Positions 45,521 to 53,104 of a DNA stretch of 64,000 nt are shown in pieces. Made by a program: the position numbers and the translations under genes. Position 1 is the stretch's first letter. The number at the start of each line of letters is the position of its first letter. The DNA is from Nitrospira japonica (GTDB lineage: Bacteria > Nitrospirota > Nitrospiria > Nitrospirales > Nitrospiraceae), in assembly GCF_900169565.1 (NCBI RefSeq), contig NZ_LT828648.1, forward strand, positions 2,323,501-2,387,500. The letters are read 5' to 3'. The notes beneath the pieces were generated by a model. It saw nothing but the letters and a program-made list of their open reading frames with translations. It did no database searches and had not been told where the DNA came from.

Positions 45521-47269
45521 ATGGTCGATCCATTGCTTCGCGCGGTCCGCCGCTTCCTGAGTCCGATCCTGCTCGCCGGGATCGTCTCTTTCGGCTCGCC
45601 CGTGCAGGCGTCCGACGAATTTCTCCCCCGCAGCAATCCGAAAGTGCAGCAGGCCGAGCAGGTCTACCGCCGGGTCGTGCAGGCGATCGGGGACGCGAGA
45701 ACTCCTCCGGAATTCAAAATGGTCCGGGGCAAATCGTCGGCGTTCGACGTCGCGATGTTCGCGCCGTCGCAGCACCGGGTGATCATGGAGGAACGCTTCT
45801 ATGACCTGGCGCAACGCCTGCCCGCCTCGAACGCACCCCATGCCTTGGCCCTGATTCTCGGGCACGAGCTGGCCCACTTCTATCGGAACCATTCCTGGGC
45901 GATGGAGTTCGGCCGCGCCTTCGCCGAACGACAGACCGGCGCCGCCGTTTCGCATGGCGCAGCCGGGGTTGGAGGGGCACAGGCGGCGGCCGCTGCGCCG
46001 GCCGAACGCCGGCGCGTCGAAGCGGAGGCGGATTACTTCGGCGGATTCTACAGTCTGCTGGCCGGGTATCGTCCCTTGTCCGTGGCGCCGCAGGTATTCG
46101 ACGCCGTGTACAAGGAGTACCGGTTCGACGAGGCGCTGCCGGCCTACGAGCATCTGATGCGCCGCAAGGAGGCGGCCAGGGAGGCGCAGCTCAAGCTGCA
46201 AGAATTGATGCCGCTGTTCGACGTCGGGGTGCAGTTGACCGCCATCAAGGACTATGTCACGGCCGCGCGCATCTTCGAGCGCATCGCCGCCGACTTTCCC
46301 GGGCCCGAGATGTTGAACAACGCGGGAGCGGCGCTGGCCAACGAATCGCTTCGCTGGTTCCCGGAATCCGAGCGCCGCTTCCGCTATCCCTTGGAATTCG
46401 ATCCGGACACCCGGCTCGCCGAGGAGGGGCAGCGCGGTGCCGAGGAGTTAGACGAACCCGAGCGGCTCGAACGGCGCACGGCGCTGTTGGAGCGGGCGAA
46501 GAGCCTGTTCGAGCGGGCCTTGGCCGCTGAACCGAGCTATGCCACGGCGGCCGTCAATCTGGCTTGCGTGCTGGATTTGCTGGGCGAACCGGATCTGGCC
46601 GCCCAACGAGCCGAGGCCCTGCTCGCGACGAAGGCGCGCGAGGATGGGACTGCCGCCCAGGCGCTCGTGATCGCCGGCATTGCGGCGGTGCATAGGGATC
46701 GCCTCGAAGAGGCCCGCAAGGCTTTCACGGAGGCGCGGGCTCTCGGTCACGCATCGGCCGAAGACAACCTGGCAGTCTTGGCCGGTCGTGACGTCGAGCG
46801 CGGAACCGGTTCGTCCGCCGACGCGCCAAGGCCTATCCAACCCGAGACGGTGGGAGGGACGAATATAGCCGACGTCAATGCGACGGAGGTATTGGCGGAA
46901 CAAGACAGCAAGACGATCGGCCGCTGGGAGGCGGACGAGGAACGACCGGACGTGCGGATCGTGACGCGGACACGAGGCGGGGTACGGACGACCGTGGTGA
47001 TGCGAGGATCGGCCGGAAAGCGCGTAGCCGTCGTTTTTCTGAGCGCAGAGCGTGATGCGTTGGGGAAGACCGGCCGCGGGGTGACGGCCGGAATGCCGGT
47101 TCCGCAACTGGAAGCCGCGTATGGTCTGCCTGCCGTTGTGCTCACGGCACGCAAGGGCTTGTACTATCGATATGAGAATCCGTACCGCGGTTCGCAGGTC
47201 GGCCTGCTCGTGCGGATCGATGCGAATCGGTCGGTCCGCGAGTGGGTGGCGTATCGGATCGAAGAGTAG
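45521..47269 (+). CDS. Exported M48-type metallopeptidase with TPR region
   Basis: 582 residues from the ATG at 45521; the open frame extends upstream but overlaps the preceding gene. Signal peptide about 1-30. The M48-type zinc motif HELAH is in LILGHELAHFYRNH, with a downstream ligand candidate in RVEAEADYFGGF. TPR-like helices follow (ALAAEPSYATAAVNLACVLDLLG in part: YATAAVNLACVLDLLGEP). A C-terminal beta domain (RKGLYYRYENPYRGSQVGLLVRI) is unassigned. It resembles BepA/YfgC in combining M48 with TPR but is not a clear orthologue. Likely periplasmic. Confidence 0.82.
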   Translation: MVDPLLRAVRRFLSPILLAGIVSFGSPVQASDEFLPRSNPKVQQAEQVYRRVVQAIGDARTPPEFKMVRGKSSAFDVAMFAPSQHRVIMEERFYDLAQRLPASNAPHALALILGHELAHFYRNHSWAMEFGRAFAERQTGAAVSHGAAGVGGAQAAAAAPAERRRVEAEADYFGGFYSLLAGYRPLSVAPQVFDAVYKEYRFDEALPAYEHLMRRKEAAREAQLKLQELMPLFDVGVQLTAIKDYVTAARIFERIAADFPGPEMLNNAGAALANESLRWFPESERRFRYPLEFDPDTRLAEEGQRGAEELDEPERLERRTALLERAKSLFERALAAEPSYATAAVNLACVLDLLGEPDLAAQRAEALLATKAREDGTAAQALVIAGIAAVHRDRLEEARKAFTEARALGHASAEDNLAVLAGRDVERGTGSSADAPRPIQPETVGGTNIADVNATEVLAEQDSKTIGRWEADEERPDVRIVTRTRGGVRTTVVMRGSAGKRVAVVFLSAERDALGKTGRGVTAGMPVPQLEAAYGLPAVVLTARKGLYYRYENPYRGSQVGLLVRIDANRSVREWVAYRIEE

Positions 47270-47292
47270 GGGCGGGGATCGACCCCCGCCCC
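47269..47292. terminator. Strong GC hairpin between convergent genes
   Basis: GGGGCGGGG (47269-47277) pairs perfectly with CCCCGCCCC (47284-47292) around a 6-base loop. It lies between the convergent M48 and barrel genes, and its first base is the last of the stop codon. There is no T-run; it may act in both directions. Confidence 0.6.
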
Positions 47293-47305
47293 GCGGAAGC
47301 CCGGA

Positions 47306-48193
47306 TCAGAAGCGCGCGATGACCTGGAAGGTGGGTCCCCACGTTACGTCGTTATTGGCCAGCCCGTTCGCATTCACGTTGATGACCTGCGCCCGAAATC
47401 CGACCTGGAGCGCCGAGCCGATCGATCCGGCTCCGGTCTTCAGGCTGGGCCCGTCCAACGACAACCCAAATTCGCTGGAATAACCCTGCACGCCCTTCGC
47501 GGTGGTCTGGACGGTGTTGCTGGGATTGTTGTTCGACTTTTCGTCGTAGAAGCCGATGGCCAGGTTTCCGTAGGCCTTCAAGGGGCCGGCGACGGTGCCG
47601 GAGCCGAAGAAGCCGATCAGTGGACCGCTAATGTAGACGGTTTCGTGCGCCGGCCCGGTGATCGCACCGGGATACGTGCTGTTGAACCGTTGTTGCATGT
47701 TGTAGTAGCCGGCGAAGAAGCCGAACCCGCGCCAAATTGACAGGGCGGCGACGATCGAGTAATCACGGCGGAGCGCCGTCGTATTGTCGATCGGGGGGCC
47801 GCTGCCCCCGTTGTTGTAGCCGAACGGCGTGAAGTTGAATCCGCCGGCCTGCAGCCAGGTGAAGTTCACCGACAGAGCATTGAAGGTTTCTTCGTTGCGC
47901 AAGCGGAACGTGCCCGTGACGCTGGGGCCGAGCATTGGTGTGGTATCGGACGTGCGGGTGGAGTTGATGCCGTTGACGAATCCGGCCGGTTGCCACTTCG
48001 CCACCCAGATCTTGAGCCCGGCATCCAGCGAGAAGCGGTCTCCGAGTATGCCGCGCTTCTCCGGTTCCGGCGGCGGTGTCGTCGCTTCAGCCGGCTTGGG
48101 CGGGTCCGCCGCCCACAGCGTCGCTGACGTCGGCAGGCTGAGCCCCACGACCACGCACAGTACGACCCACAGTCTGACCCCCACACATCTCAT
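47306..48193 (-). CDS. Outer-membrane beta-barrel-like protein
   Basis: 295 residues. Signal peptide ends near LWAADPP, then a Pro-rich linker and alternating amphipathic strands rich in Gly/Asn/Tyr/Phe (FGFFAGYYNMQQRFN, LKAYGNLAIGFYDE, GYSSEFGLSLDG). The protein ends in Phe (FQVIARF), the C-terminal signal of barrels inserted by Bam. The ATG at 48193 has GGAGGA upstream. The caspase/coiled-coil gene ends 59 bases upstream on the same strand, so the two probably share a transcript. Confidence 0.8.
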   Translation of the reverse strand: MRCVGVRLWVVLCVVVGLSLPTSATLWAADPPKPAEATTPPPEPEKRGILGDRFSLDAGLKIWVAKWQPAGFVNGINSTRTSDTTPMLGPSVTGTFRLRNEETFNALSVNFTWLQAGGFNFTPFGYNNGGSGPPIDNTTALRRDYSIVAALSIWRGFGFFAGYYNMQQRFNSTYPGAITGPAHETVYISGPLIGFFGSGTVAGPLKAYGNLAIGFYDEKSNNNPSNTVQTTAKGVQGYSSEFGLSLDGPSLKTGAGSIGSALQVGFRAQVINVNANGLANNDVTWGPTFQVIARF

Positions 48194-48251
48194 GCAGTCC
48201 TCCTTTAGCTGGTTGGGTTGAGTTCCGGTCTCCCGCGGCAGCCGCCGCCGG

Positions 48252-49709
48252 TCAGAATCCGCCGACGAACGGAGCGCGATCGGCCTGCTTTTGTTTGACG
48301 TCCGGCTCCGGCGGCGCCCCTTTGGCGGGCGTCTCCTTCGCGATGCGCTCGGCTTCGCGGCGCCGGGTTTGTTCCTGCTCCAGCGCGCGCCTGGTGTCCG
48401 CCTCGCGCTGGCGTTGTTCGGCCAGCGTCCGTTCCAAGGCCTCACGCTGCTGCTTCTCTTCGGCGAGCTTGCGCTTGGCGGTGGCCTCGGCTTGACGCAG
48501 GTCGTCCGCCGCTTTCTGTCTGGCGGCCTGTTCCGCCGTTTCGCCGGAATGCAGCGCGTCGGTCGCCCGGCGCTCGGCCTCCACCCGTTGGCGATGCTCT
48601 TCTTCCAGGCGGCGTTTGACCTCCGCTTCCTCGCGGCGCTGCAGGTCCAGCTGGCGCTCCAGTTCTTGGAGATGCGCCCGCTCCTTTTCGAGCTTGATCT
48701 TGGCGTCCAACTCGACCTGACGGCGTTCCTCCGCCAGGCGGTCCAATTCCTTCTTGAAATCCTCCTGAGCTTTGTCCCGTTGCTGCTTGGTGAGCTCTTC
48801 CGCCTTGCGGGCCTGATCTTCGAACCCGCGCGCGGCGGAGGCCAACTGAAACACGAATTGGCCGCCCTCGTCGTTGGCTCCCTGCAGGGGCTGGCTGCGG
48901 GGCATCTGCTCCGCATTCCGCGCGACCAGCGGGATGACGTGATCGGCGATGCGGCTCGGGACCAGGTAGGGCTCCTCGTTTTCCTTGAGAAACTTGATGA
49001 GGTGATAGGCAAACACGCTGTGGCCGTCCTTGCCCTGATCCGCCACCGGTTCCGTGCTGCCGGACGTCAGCCCCCAGCGCGAGCGTTTGGCATGGAGTTT
49101 CGCATAATATCGATCGGTGACCGTGGGAGCCACGGAGCGGTTCTGGGCGAAGAGGTTTCCGCTGAAGCAGGAGTCCGCGATGATGTACACGTGCTGGGCC
49201 CGCATGGCGGCGATGTAGTTTCTGATGGCCGCGTCGAGCACCCAGGTGCCCGGCTCGTCCATCGAGCCGTCCACCGGCACCCACCAGGCCAGTTGGTTGT
49301 CGTCGCTGTATTGTCCGTGTCCCGCGTAATAGACGAGGACACTGTCGGTCGGCGCGGCTTCGCGCGCGAGGCGGATGAACGCACCTTCGATGTGGGTTCT
49401 CGTGGCCTGCTCGTTCAGCAGCAGTTTGACGTGATCCGCTTTGAACCCGTAGCGATCGACCAGGACGTCGCGGAGCCCGGTCGCATCCGCCACGGCGGTC
49501 TTCAGTTTGGGCGGACCCTGATAATTGTTGATGCCGATGATGAGCGCCCAATAGTCGCCCTGGATCGAAACCTGGCTCGTCGGGGCTTTCAGCGCAGGGC
49601 CGGCGCCGCGTTTGGACGGCGGATCTTGAGCATCCGCGGGAACGGGACAGTGGAGCAGCAGAGGCAACAGGAGCAGCGAACTGGTCAACCGAGCGAAACC
49701 ACAGCGCAT
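48252..49709 (-). CDS. Exported caspase-like protease with long coiled coil
   Basis: 485 residues with signal peptide (about 1-28). Caspase core about 50-285: WALIIGINNYQG, His131 in YYAGHGQY and Cys181 in IADSCFSGNL. Residues about 290-465 form an uninterrupted charged helix with Glu/Arg/Lys/Gln heptads (RRQVELDAKIKLEKERAHL and similar), a long coiled coil. This is a different architecture from the caspase-like protein at 42387, which has beta domains instead. Likely periplasmic, with the coil as spacer or oligomeriser. Probably transcribed with the barrel gene downstream. Confidence 0.87.
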   Translation of the reverse strand: MRCGFARLTSSLLLLPLLLHCPVPADAQDPPSKRGAGPALKAPTSQVSIQGDYWALIIGINNYQGPPKLKTAVADATGLRDVLVDRYGFKADHVKLLLNEQATRTHIEGAFIRLAREAAPTDSVLVYYAGHGQYSDDNQLAWWVPVDGSMDEPGTWVLDAAIRNYIAAMRAQHVYIIADSCFSGNLFAQNRSVAPTVTDRYYAKLHAKRSRWGLTSGSTEPVADQGKDGHSVFAYHLIKFLKENEEPYLVPSRIADHVIPLVARNAEQMPRSQPLQGANDEGGQFVFQLASAARGFEDQARKAEELTKQQRDKAQEDFKKELDRLAEERRQVELDAKIKLEKERAHLQELERQLDLQRREEAEVKRRLEEEHRQRVEAERRATDALHSGETAEQAARQKAADDLRQAEATAKRKLAEEKQQREALERTLAEQRQREADTRRALEQEQTRRREAERIAKETPAKGAPPEPDVKQKQADRAPFVGGF

Positions 49710-49827
49710 GTCAGCGTCACCACGGATCGTCAGGTTGCCCTATTGAAACTGGGACGATAGTGTAGCGCAGGCCAGAATCAGCTTGCAATAAGGGTGTTTA
49801 CGGCAGTCGGGCGTTTGAGGCAGTCGC

Positions 49828-49857
49828 TTGAAGGTTTGCCGAAATCTGGACTACACT
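49828..49857 (+). promoter_or_regulatory. Candidate promoter for the OmpW-like barrel gene
   Basis: TTGAAG (49828-49833) and TACACT (49852-49857) are separated by 18 bases. The leader includes a small CCCG/CGGG hairpin followed by TTTTA (about 49862-49880), then TAGGAGGG before the ATG. Confidence 0.45.
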
Positions 49858-49896
49858 ACCGCCCGGCTCGTCGGGTTTTACTACTTAGGAGGGACT

Positions 49897-50496
49897 ATGA
49901 AAGTGCGATCGTTCGGTCGAACCGCGATCATGTGGAGTGTGTTGGCTGGTTGTGTGGGCCTGTCCGGTCCGGCGCTGTCCCTGGCGGCTGAGGAATCAGG
50001 TCATGACGGAGGGGCTCGGCCCGGTGAAATCGTCGCCGGCTTCCGCGTCGGCCCCAGCTTCAGCACGACGCCGTTTCTGAGCACCGTCGGCCCGAATCTC
50101 AACTTTCAGGGACTATACGGCCTCAACAAGTATATCCGAGTCGGCATGACGCTGGATTGGGAACAGCACAAGATCTCGGATAATGGTCAAGGGACGTTCG
50201 GAGTCAGCGGACAATTTTCGACGGTGACGCTGCTGCCCGCGTACATGGAGTACCGTCCCGGACACTTCGGTCAAGTGTATCCCTACGTCGGAACCGGTAT
50301 TGGTGTGAACATCAACAACAAGGACGTGTCCAACACGTTTGCCTGGCGGGCCGCAGGCGGTATCGACTACTACATCATGAAGGATCTGGCGTTGAACACC
50401 GAGGTCAAGTACACGAGGAACACGACGGACGGCCTGGACCTCGGGAGCGTGGCGCTGCTCTTCGGTCTCCGGATGTCATTTGGGGGGCAGCAGTAA
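49897..50496 (+). CDS. OmpW/OmpA-type outer-membrane barrel
   Basis: 199 residues. The ATG at 49897 follows TAGGAGGG. Signal peptide ends near SLAAEE. Eight or so amphipathic strands such as IVAGFRVGPSFSTTPF, IRVGMTLDWEQHKI and VYPYVGTGIGVNINN, and a C-terminal LLFGLRMSF before GGQQ. Small barrels of this kind are structural or permit small hydrophobic solutes. The lipoprotein gene follows after a strong hairpin and a tandem ATCAATCG repeat. Confidence 0.8.
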   Translation: MKVRSFGRTAIMWSVLAGCVGLSGPALSLAAEESGHDGGARPGEIVAGFRVGPSFSTTPFLSTVGPNLNFQGLYGLNKYIRVGMTLDWEQHKISDNGQGTFGVSGQFSTVTLLPAYMEYRPGHFGQVYPYVGTGIGVNINNKDVSNTFAWRAAGGIDYYIMKDLALNTEVKYTRNTTDGLDLGSVALLFGLRMSFGGQQ

Positions 50497-50514
50497 TCAA
50501 TCGATCAATCGTAC

Positions 50515-50539
50515 GAGCGCCGGCTCATGGCCGGCGCTC
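50515..50539 (+). other. 10-bp hairpin between barrel and lipoprotein genes
   Basis: GAGCGCCGGC (50515-50524) pairs perfectly with GCCGGCGCTC (50530-50539) around TCATG. There is no T-run; it could stabilise the upstream message, process the transcript or attenuate readthrough. The tandem ATCAATCG-ATCAATCG just before it (about 50497-50512) is a separate small repeat. Confidence 0.55.
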
Positions 50540-50557
50540 CGACGCGAGGTGATGTCG

Positions 50558-50935
50558 ATGAAGACTGCGATGGTCGCCGCTCTTTTCGGGCTTCTGGTGG
50601 TGGGAAGTTCCTGCACCGTTCTCGTCTCCAAGGAAACGCGGTATCTCAAGGCGGCGAAGGATCATGCCACCCAGGAACAAGTGCACGCTCGTCTCGGCGA
50701 GCCGAAATATACCTCGGTCACGACCGACGGCGAGCCGATCTGGGTGTATCAGGTCCTGTTCGTCGATACCGGCGTCAACAATCAGTGGGGCACGCCCGGG
50801 GCCTGGTGCGACGAATATGTCCTGACCTTCGACAAACAGGGGATACTGAGAGATTGGACGCACAAGTCGGAGGGGCACGGAGGCGAAACCATGCCGACAT
50901 ACTGCGTGAGAGACGGGTTCAAGCCTCCGGCATAG
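50558..50935 (+). CDS. Small lipoprotein-like exported protein
   Basis: 125 residues. The ATG at 50558 is preferred over 50552 because GAGGTG sits 8 bases upstream. The signal peptide ends with a lipobox-like VGSSC (Cys near 19). The mature part (ETRYLKAAKDHATQEQVHARLGEPKYTS) has the helix-then-strand start of SmpA/OmlA-like domains: QEQVHARLGEPKYTSVTTDGEPIWVYQV in part. A role in outer-membrane assembly or sensing is possible by resemblance only. It carries two further Cys (WCDEY, TYCVRD), possibly a disulfide. Confidence 0.75.
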   Translation: MKTAMVAALFGLLVVGSSCTVLVSKETRYLKAAKDHATQEQVHARLGEPKYTSVTTDGEPIWVYQVLFVDTGVNNQWGTPGAWCDEYVLTFDKQGILRDWTHKSEGHGGETMPTYCVRDGFKPPA

Positions 50936-50957
50936 CCTCTATGGAGGCCGGGTCGTC

Positions 50958-51492
50958 CTACTTCGGCGGAAACTTTTCGAACATCGCCGACGCGACCTCC
51001 CGGATCTTTTCGGTGTTTTCTTCGGGATTCTGACTGACCGTGTCGCTTCCCGTTCCACGCCAGATCATTTGTTTGTTCTTGGCGTCGTAAATGTCGACGT
51101 GAATCGTTCCAATGACGACCGTCGTGGGAGTCGTCACTGAACTCCCCGAAGCCATTCCCCACCCGCCGCCTTGTCCATACCACCCGTAGCCGGGACCCCA
51201 CCCGGGTCCGTACGTAGTAGACCTCTTTGTCCAGCGCGGCGTGGTACATCACGAACATATCGGGGTTGTTCTCTGCTTTTTGATACCCTTTGGTAGCCAG
51301 TTGATCGTCGACCGCTTTGATGATGCGGCGGTTCACCAGGTCGTTGGGAACAGGCGTGCCTTTTTCCCACGCGTAAGTCCGATAGTGTCCAAACTCGACG
51401 TCTTTGTCGAAGTCGATCGTCACTTTCGGTGCGCAGGCCGCCAGCGCAAGTCCCAAGACCACACCGATCACTTCCATCGCGCGACGCGTCAT
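50958..51492 (-). pseudogene. DUF4136 lipoprotein with single-base frameshift
   Basis: 535 bases, one more than a multiple of three. The N-terminal part in one frame gives a lipobox signal peptide (LALAACAPK), DFDKDVEFGHYRTYAWEKG and NNPDMFVMYHAALDKEVYY. The expected continuation is in another frame: YGPGWGPGYGWYGQGGGWG, then TTVVIGTIHVDIYDAKNKQMIWRG and ending EKFPPK, the typical DUF4136 C-terminus. The switch lies near 51211-51216, consistent with one inserted base (or two deleted). Either a recent pseudogene or a sequencing error. Promoter and ribosome site (GGAGG) are intact. Confidence 0.85.
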
Positions 51493-51524
51493 GAATGCAT
51501 CCTCCGAGCCGTCATTTGAGCGGG

Positions 51525-51553
51525 AGTGTACTCCCGGTATGGAGAAATTCCAA
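51525..51553 (-). promoter_or_regulatory. Promoter with palindrome over -10 for the DUF4136 gene
   Basis: On the minus strand, TTGGAA (51553-51548) and TACACT (51530-51525) are separated by 17 bases. The -10 lies inside CGGGAGT-GT-ACTCCCG (51521-51536), a 7-bp-arm palindrome that could be a repressor site. The leader is about 26 bases. Confidence 0.5.
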
Positions 51554-51685
51554 GGGGAACCGCAGCGTTTGCGAGGATGTCGCGACGGTCGGACGACCGG
51601 GCGAGTCGTATGGTTCGTTCAGCAGGGAGGAAGCAACCGGTTTGCTGCAACGCACCCGCGGTCTGAGGCGCGTGGATCGACGCCG

Positions 51686-51835
51686 CTAGTGCCGTTTGAA
51701 ATACTGCACGTCCCGCTCGTGCTTCTCGGCCGCCGCGCGCGTGGTGAACGTGCCGAGGTTCCGGCGCTTCCCGGTCTTCGGATCCTTCTTGCGGGAGTAG
51801 AGACGATAGCCGCCGGATGCGAGTTTTCTGATCAT
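51686..51835 (-). CDS. 49-residue basic small protein
   Basis: A short gene below usual size cut-offs. It begins MIRKLASGGYRLYSRK, continues KDPKTGKRRNLGTF and ends EKHERDVQYFKRH. About one third of residues are Lys/Arg. It resembles the small AP2-like or arm-type DNA-binding segments seen at the N-terminus of phage integrases, and small stand-alone proteins of this pattern occur widely. GGAGG lies 8 bases before the ATG. The molybdoprotein gene ends 28 bases upstream on the same strand, so it may be the tail of that transcript. Function unknown; DNA or RNA binding is plausible. Confidence 0.75.
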   Translation of the reverse strand: MIRKLASGGYRLYSRKKDPKTGKRRNLGTFTTRAAAEKHERDVQYFKRH

Positions 51836-51863
51836 CGGCGAAGCCTCCGCGTGAGCCCGGGCG

Positions 51864-52895
51864 TCAACCCGATTTGTTCTCGATGGTGCCCACTTCCGCG
51901 ACGATGGTGTGAAGGCCGCTGGCTCCGTCCGGCTGGGGACGTACGATTTCCGCGATCTGCAGCCGTCCCTTCGTGTCCGTTGCGCGGACGACCGTCTGGA
52001 ATTTGCCTTGTTTGGGCGGCTTCCAACTGTAGTTCCAGATCACCCAGGAATAAGGAGACATCGGCGGTTCGATCTGACAGTCGTTCCAGCTCCGTCCGGC
52101 GTCGAAACTGATCTCGACTTTGCCGATGGAGTTCGGTCCTCCGAAGGCGATGCCGCGAAACTTCTGTTCCGGTCCCCGCAACGTTTGGTAGTGACCGGGC
52201 GAATCGATGCGCGAGAAGACCTTGATCGTTGCGTCGTCGGTCCAGCCTTTCCGCTGCCAGTACCCGAGATGGTCTCCCGGATAGACTTCGATCTCGACGA
52301 TCCACTTGACGTTCTTGATCCCGTACAGGCCGGGAACAATCAGCCGGATCGGGAAGCCGTGCTCCTTCGGGAGTTTCTCCCCGTTCATCAGAAAGGCGAG
52401 CATGGCGTCGTCCTGCATGGCCCGCTTGAAGGGAATACTGTCGTCGTAACCGTCGATGCCTCGAAAGATGACGTCGCGCGCGGTTTCGTCGTCGGCGCCG
52501 GCCTCCTGCAGCAGTTTTTTGAGCGAGATCCCTCGCCACGTCGCGTTCCCCATGCTATCTCCGCCGGGCAGCGTGTCGATGCACATCAGGGTGGAGATCT
52601 GATTGTAGGAATCCCGATTCAGGATGTCGCGCCAGCCGAGCGAGAGCGGCGTCTTGACCTGGCCCTTGACGTGCAGCTTCCACTGTTCGATGTTGATCTC
52701 ACGCGACATCGAGACCGCGGAATCTGCGTAATTGACGACGTAAAATTTGCCGTTGGGAGTGAAATAGGTGGTCTCGCGCGGCGGGACTGCGAACATGCGG
52801 CCGAAAATGCCGCCGATGTCGTCGCAGCCGCCGGTCATGCCGGCAAGGGCGCCCCATCCCGCGGCCTTGAGTATGGTTCGACGTGAAAACGGCAT
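51864..52895 (-). CDS. Tat-exported sulfite-oxidase-type molybdoprotein
   Basis: 343 residues from the ATG at 52895, which puts the Tat motif SRRTILK at residues 4-10. It carries the oxidoreductase molybdopterin-binding domain: the Mo-binding Cys is probably Cys105 in STLMCIDTLPGGD. Conserved RGISLKKLL, GFPIRLIVPGLYGIKNVKWI and a C-terminal dimerisation domain (VEISFDAGRSWNDCQ) follow. It may oxidise sulfite or another oxyanion and pass electrons to cytochrome c. No heme subunit is fused. It diverges from the Rieske gene, suggesting functional linkage to that chain. Confidence 0.9.
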   Translation of the reverse strand: MPFSRRTILKAAGWGALAGMTGGCDDIGGIFGRMFAVPPRETTYFTPNGKFYVVNYADSAVSMSREINIEQWKLHVKGQVKTPLSLGWRDILNRDSYNQISTLMCIDTLPGGDSMGNATWRGISLKKLLQEAGADDETARDVIFRGIDGYDDSIPFKRAMQDDAMLAFLMNGEKLPKEHGFPIRLIVPGLYGIKNVKWIVEIEVYPGDHLGYWQRKGWTDDATIKVFSRIDSPGHYQTLRGPEQKFRGIAFGGPNSIGKVEISFDAGRSWNDCQIEPPMSPYSWVIWNYSWKPPKQGKFQTVVRATDTKGRLQIAEIVRPQPDGASGLHTIVAEVGTIENKSG

Positions 52896-52929
52896 GTGCC
52901 TCCGAAAAATACTGAACCTCGCTATAAGC

Positions 52930-52958
52930 ATTATCGTACAGGACGATGGTCGACGCAA
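52930..52958 (-). promoter_or_regulatory. Sigma-70-like promoter for the molybdoprotein gene
   Basis: On the minus strand, TTGCGT (52958-52953) and GATAAT (52935-52930) are separated by 17 bases, 28 bases or so before the ATG at 52895 and CGGAGG. Confidence 0.5.
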
Positions 52959-53055
52959 TGAGCGAGCGGGCGAAGCTGCGACTGGATTCCCGCTTTCGGC
53001 GTGTCACTCTCAGTATTCCTGATGACAGACTCATCCACTCCAGCCGGTCACCCGC

Positions 53056-53084
53056 TTGACTCGTTCCGGAGGACTTACTAGAGT
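53056..53084 (+). promoter_or_regulatory. Sigma-70-like promoter for the Rieske/NirK operon
   Basis: TTGACT (53056-53061) and TAGAGT (53079-53084) are separated by exactly 17 bases. The leader to the ATG at 53105 is only about 14 bases. It is back to back with the molybdoprotein promoter. Confidence 0.55.
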
Positions 53085-53104
53085 ACGGCAGTCCCCATCT
53101 CGCG

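Noticed and set aside
48194..49012. Upstream extension of the barrel gene frame on the minus strand
   Set aside because: It is an Arg/Ser-rich alternative frame of the coiled-coil caspase gene; the ATG at 48193 has its own ribosome site and signal peptide.
42387..49709. Abortive-infection (anti-phage) reading of the caspase locus
   Set aside because: Both caspases carry signal peptides and their neighbours are envelope proteins, so a cytoplasmic suicide defence is unlikely.
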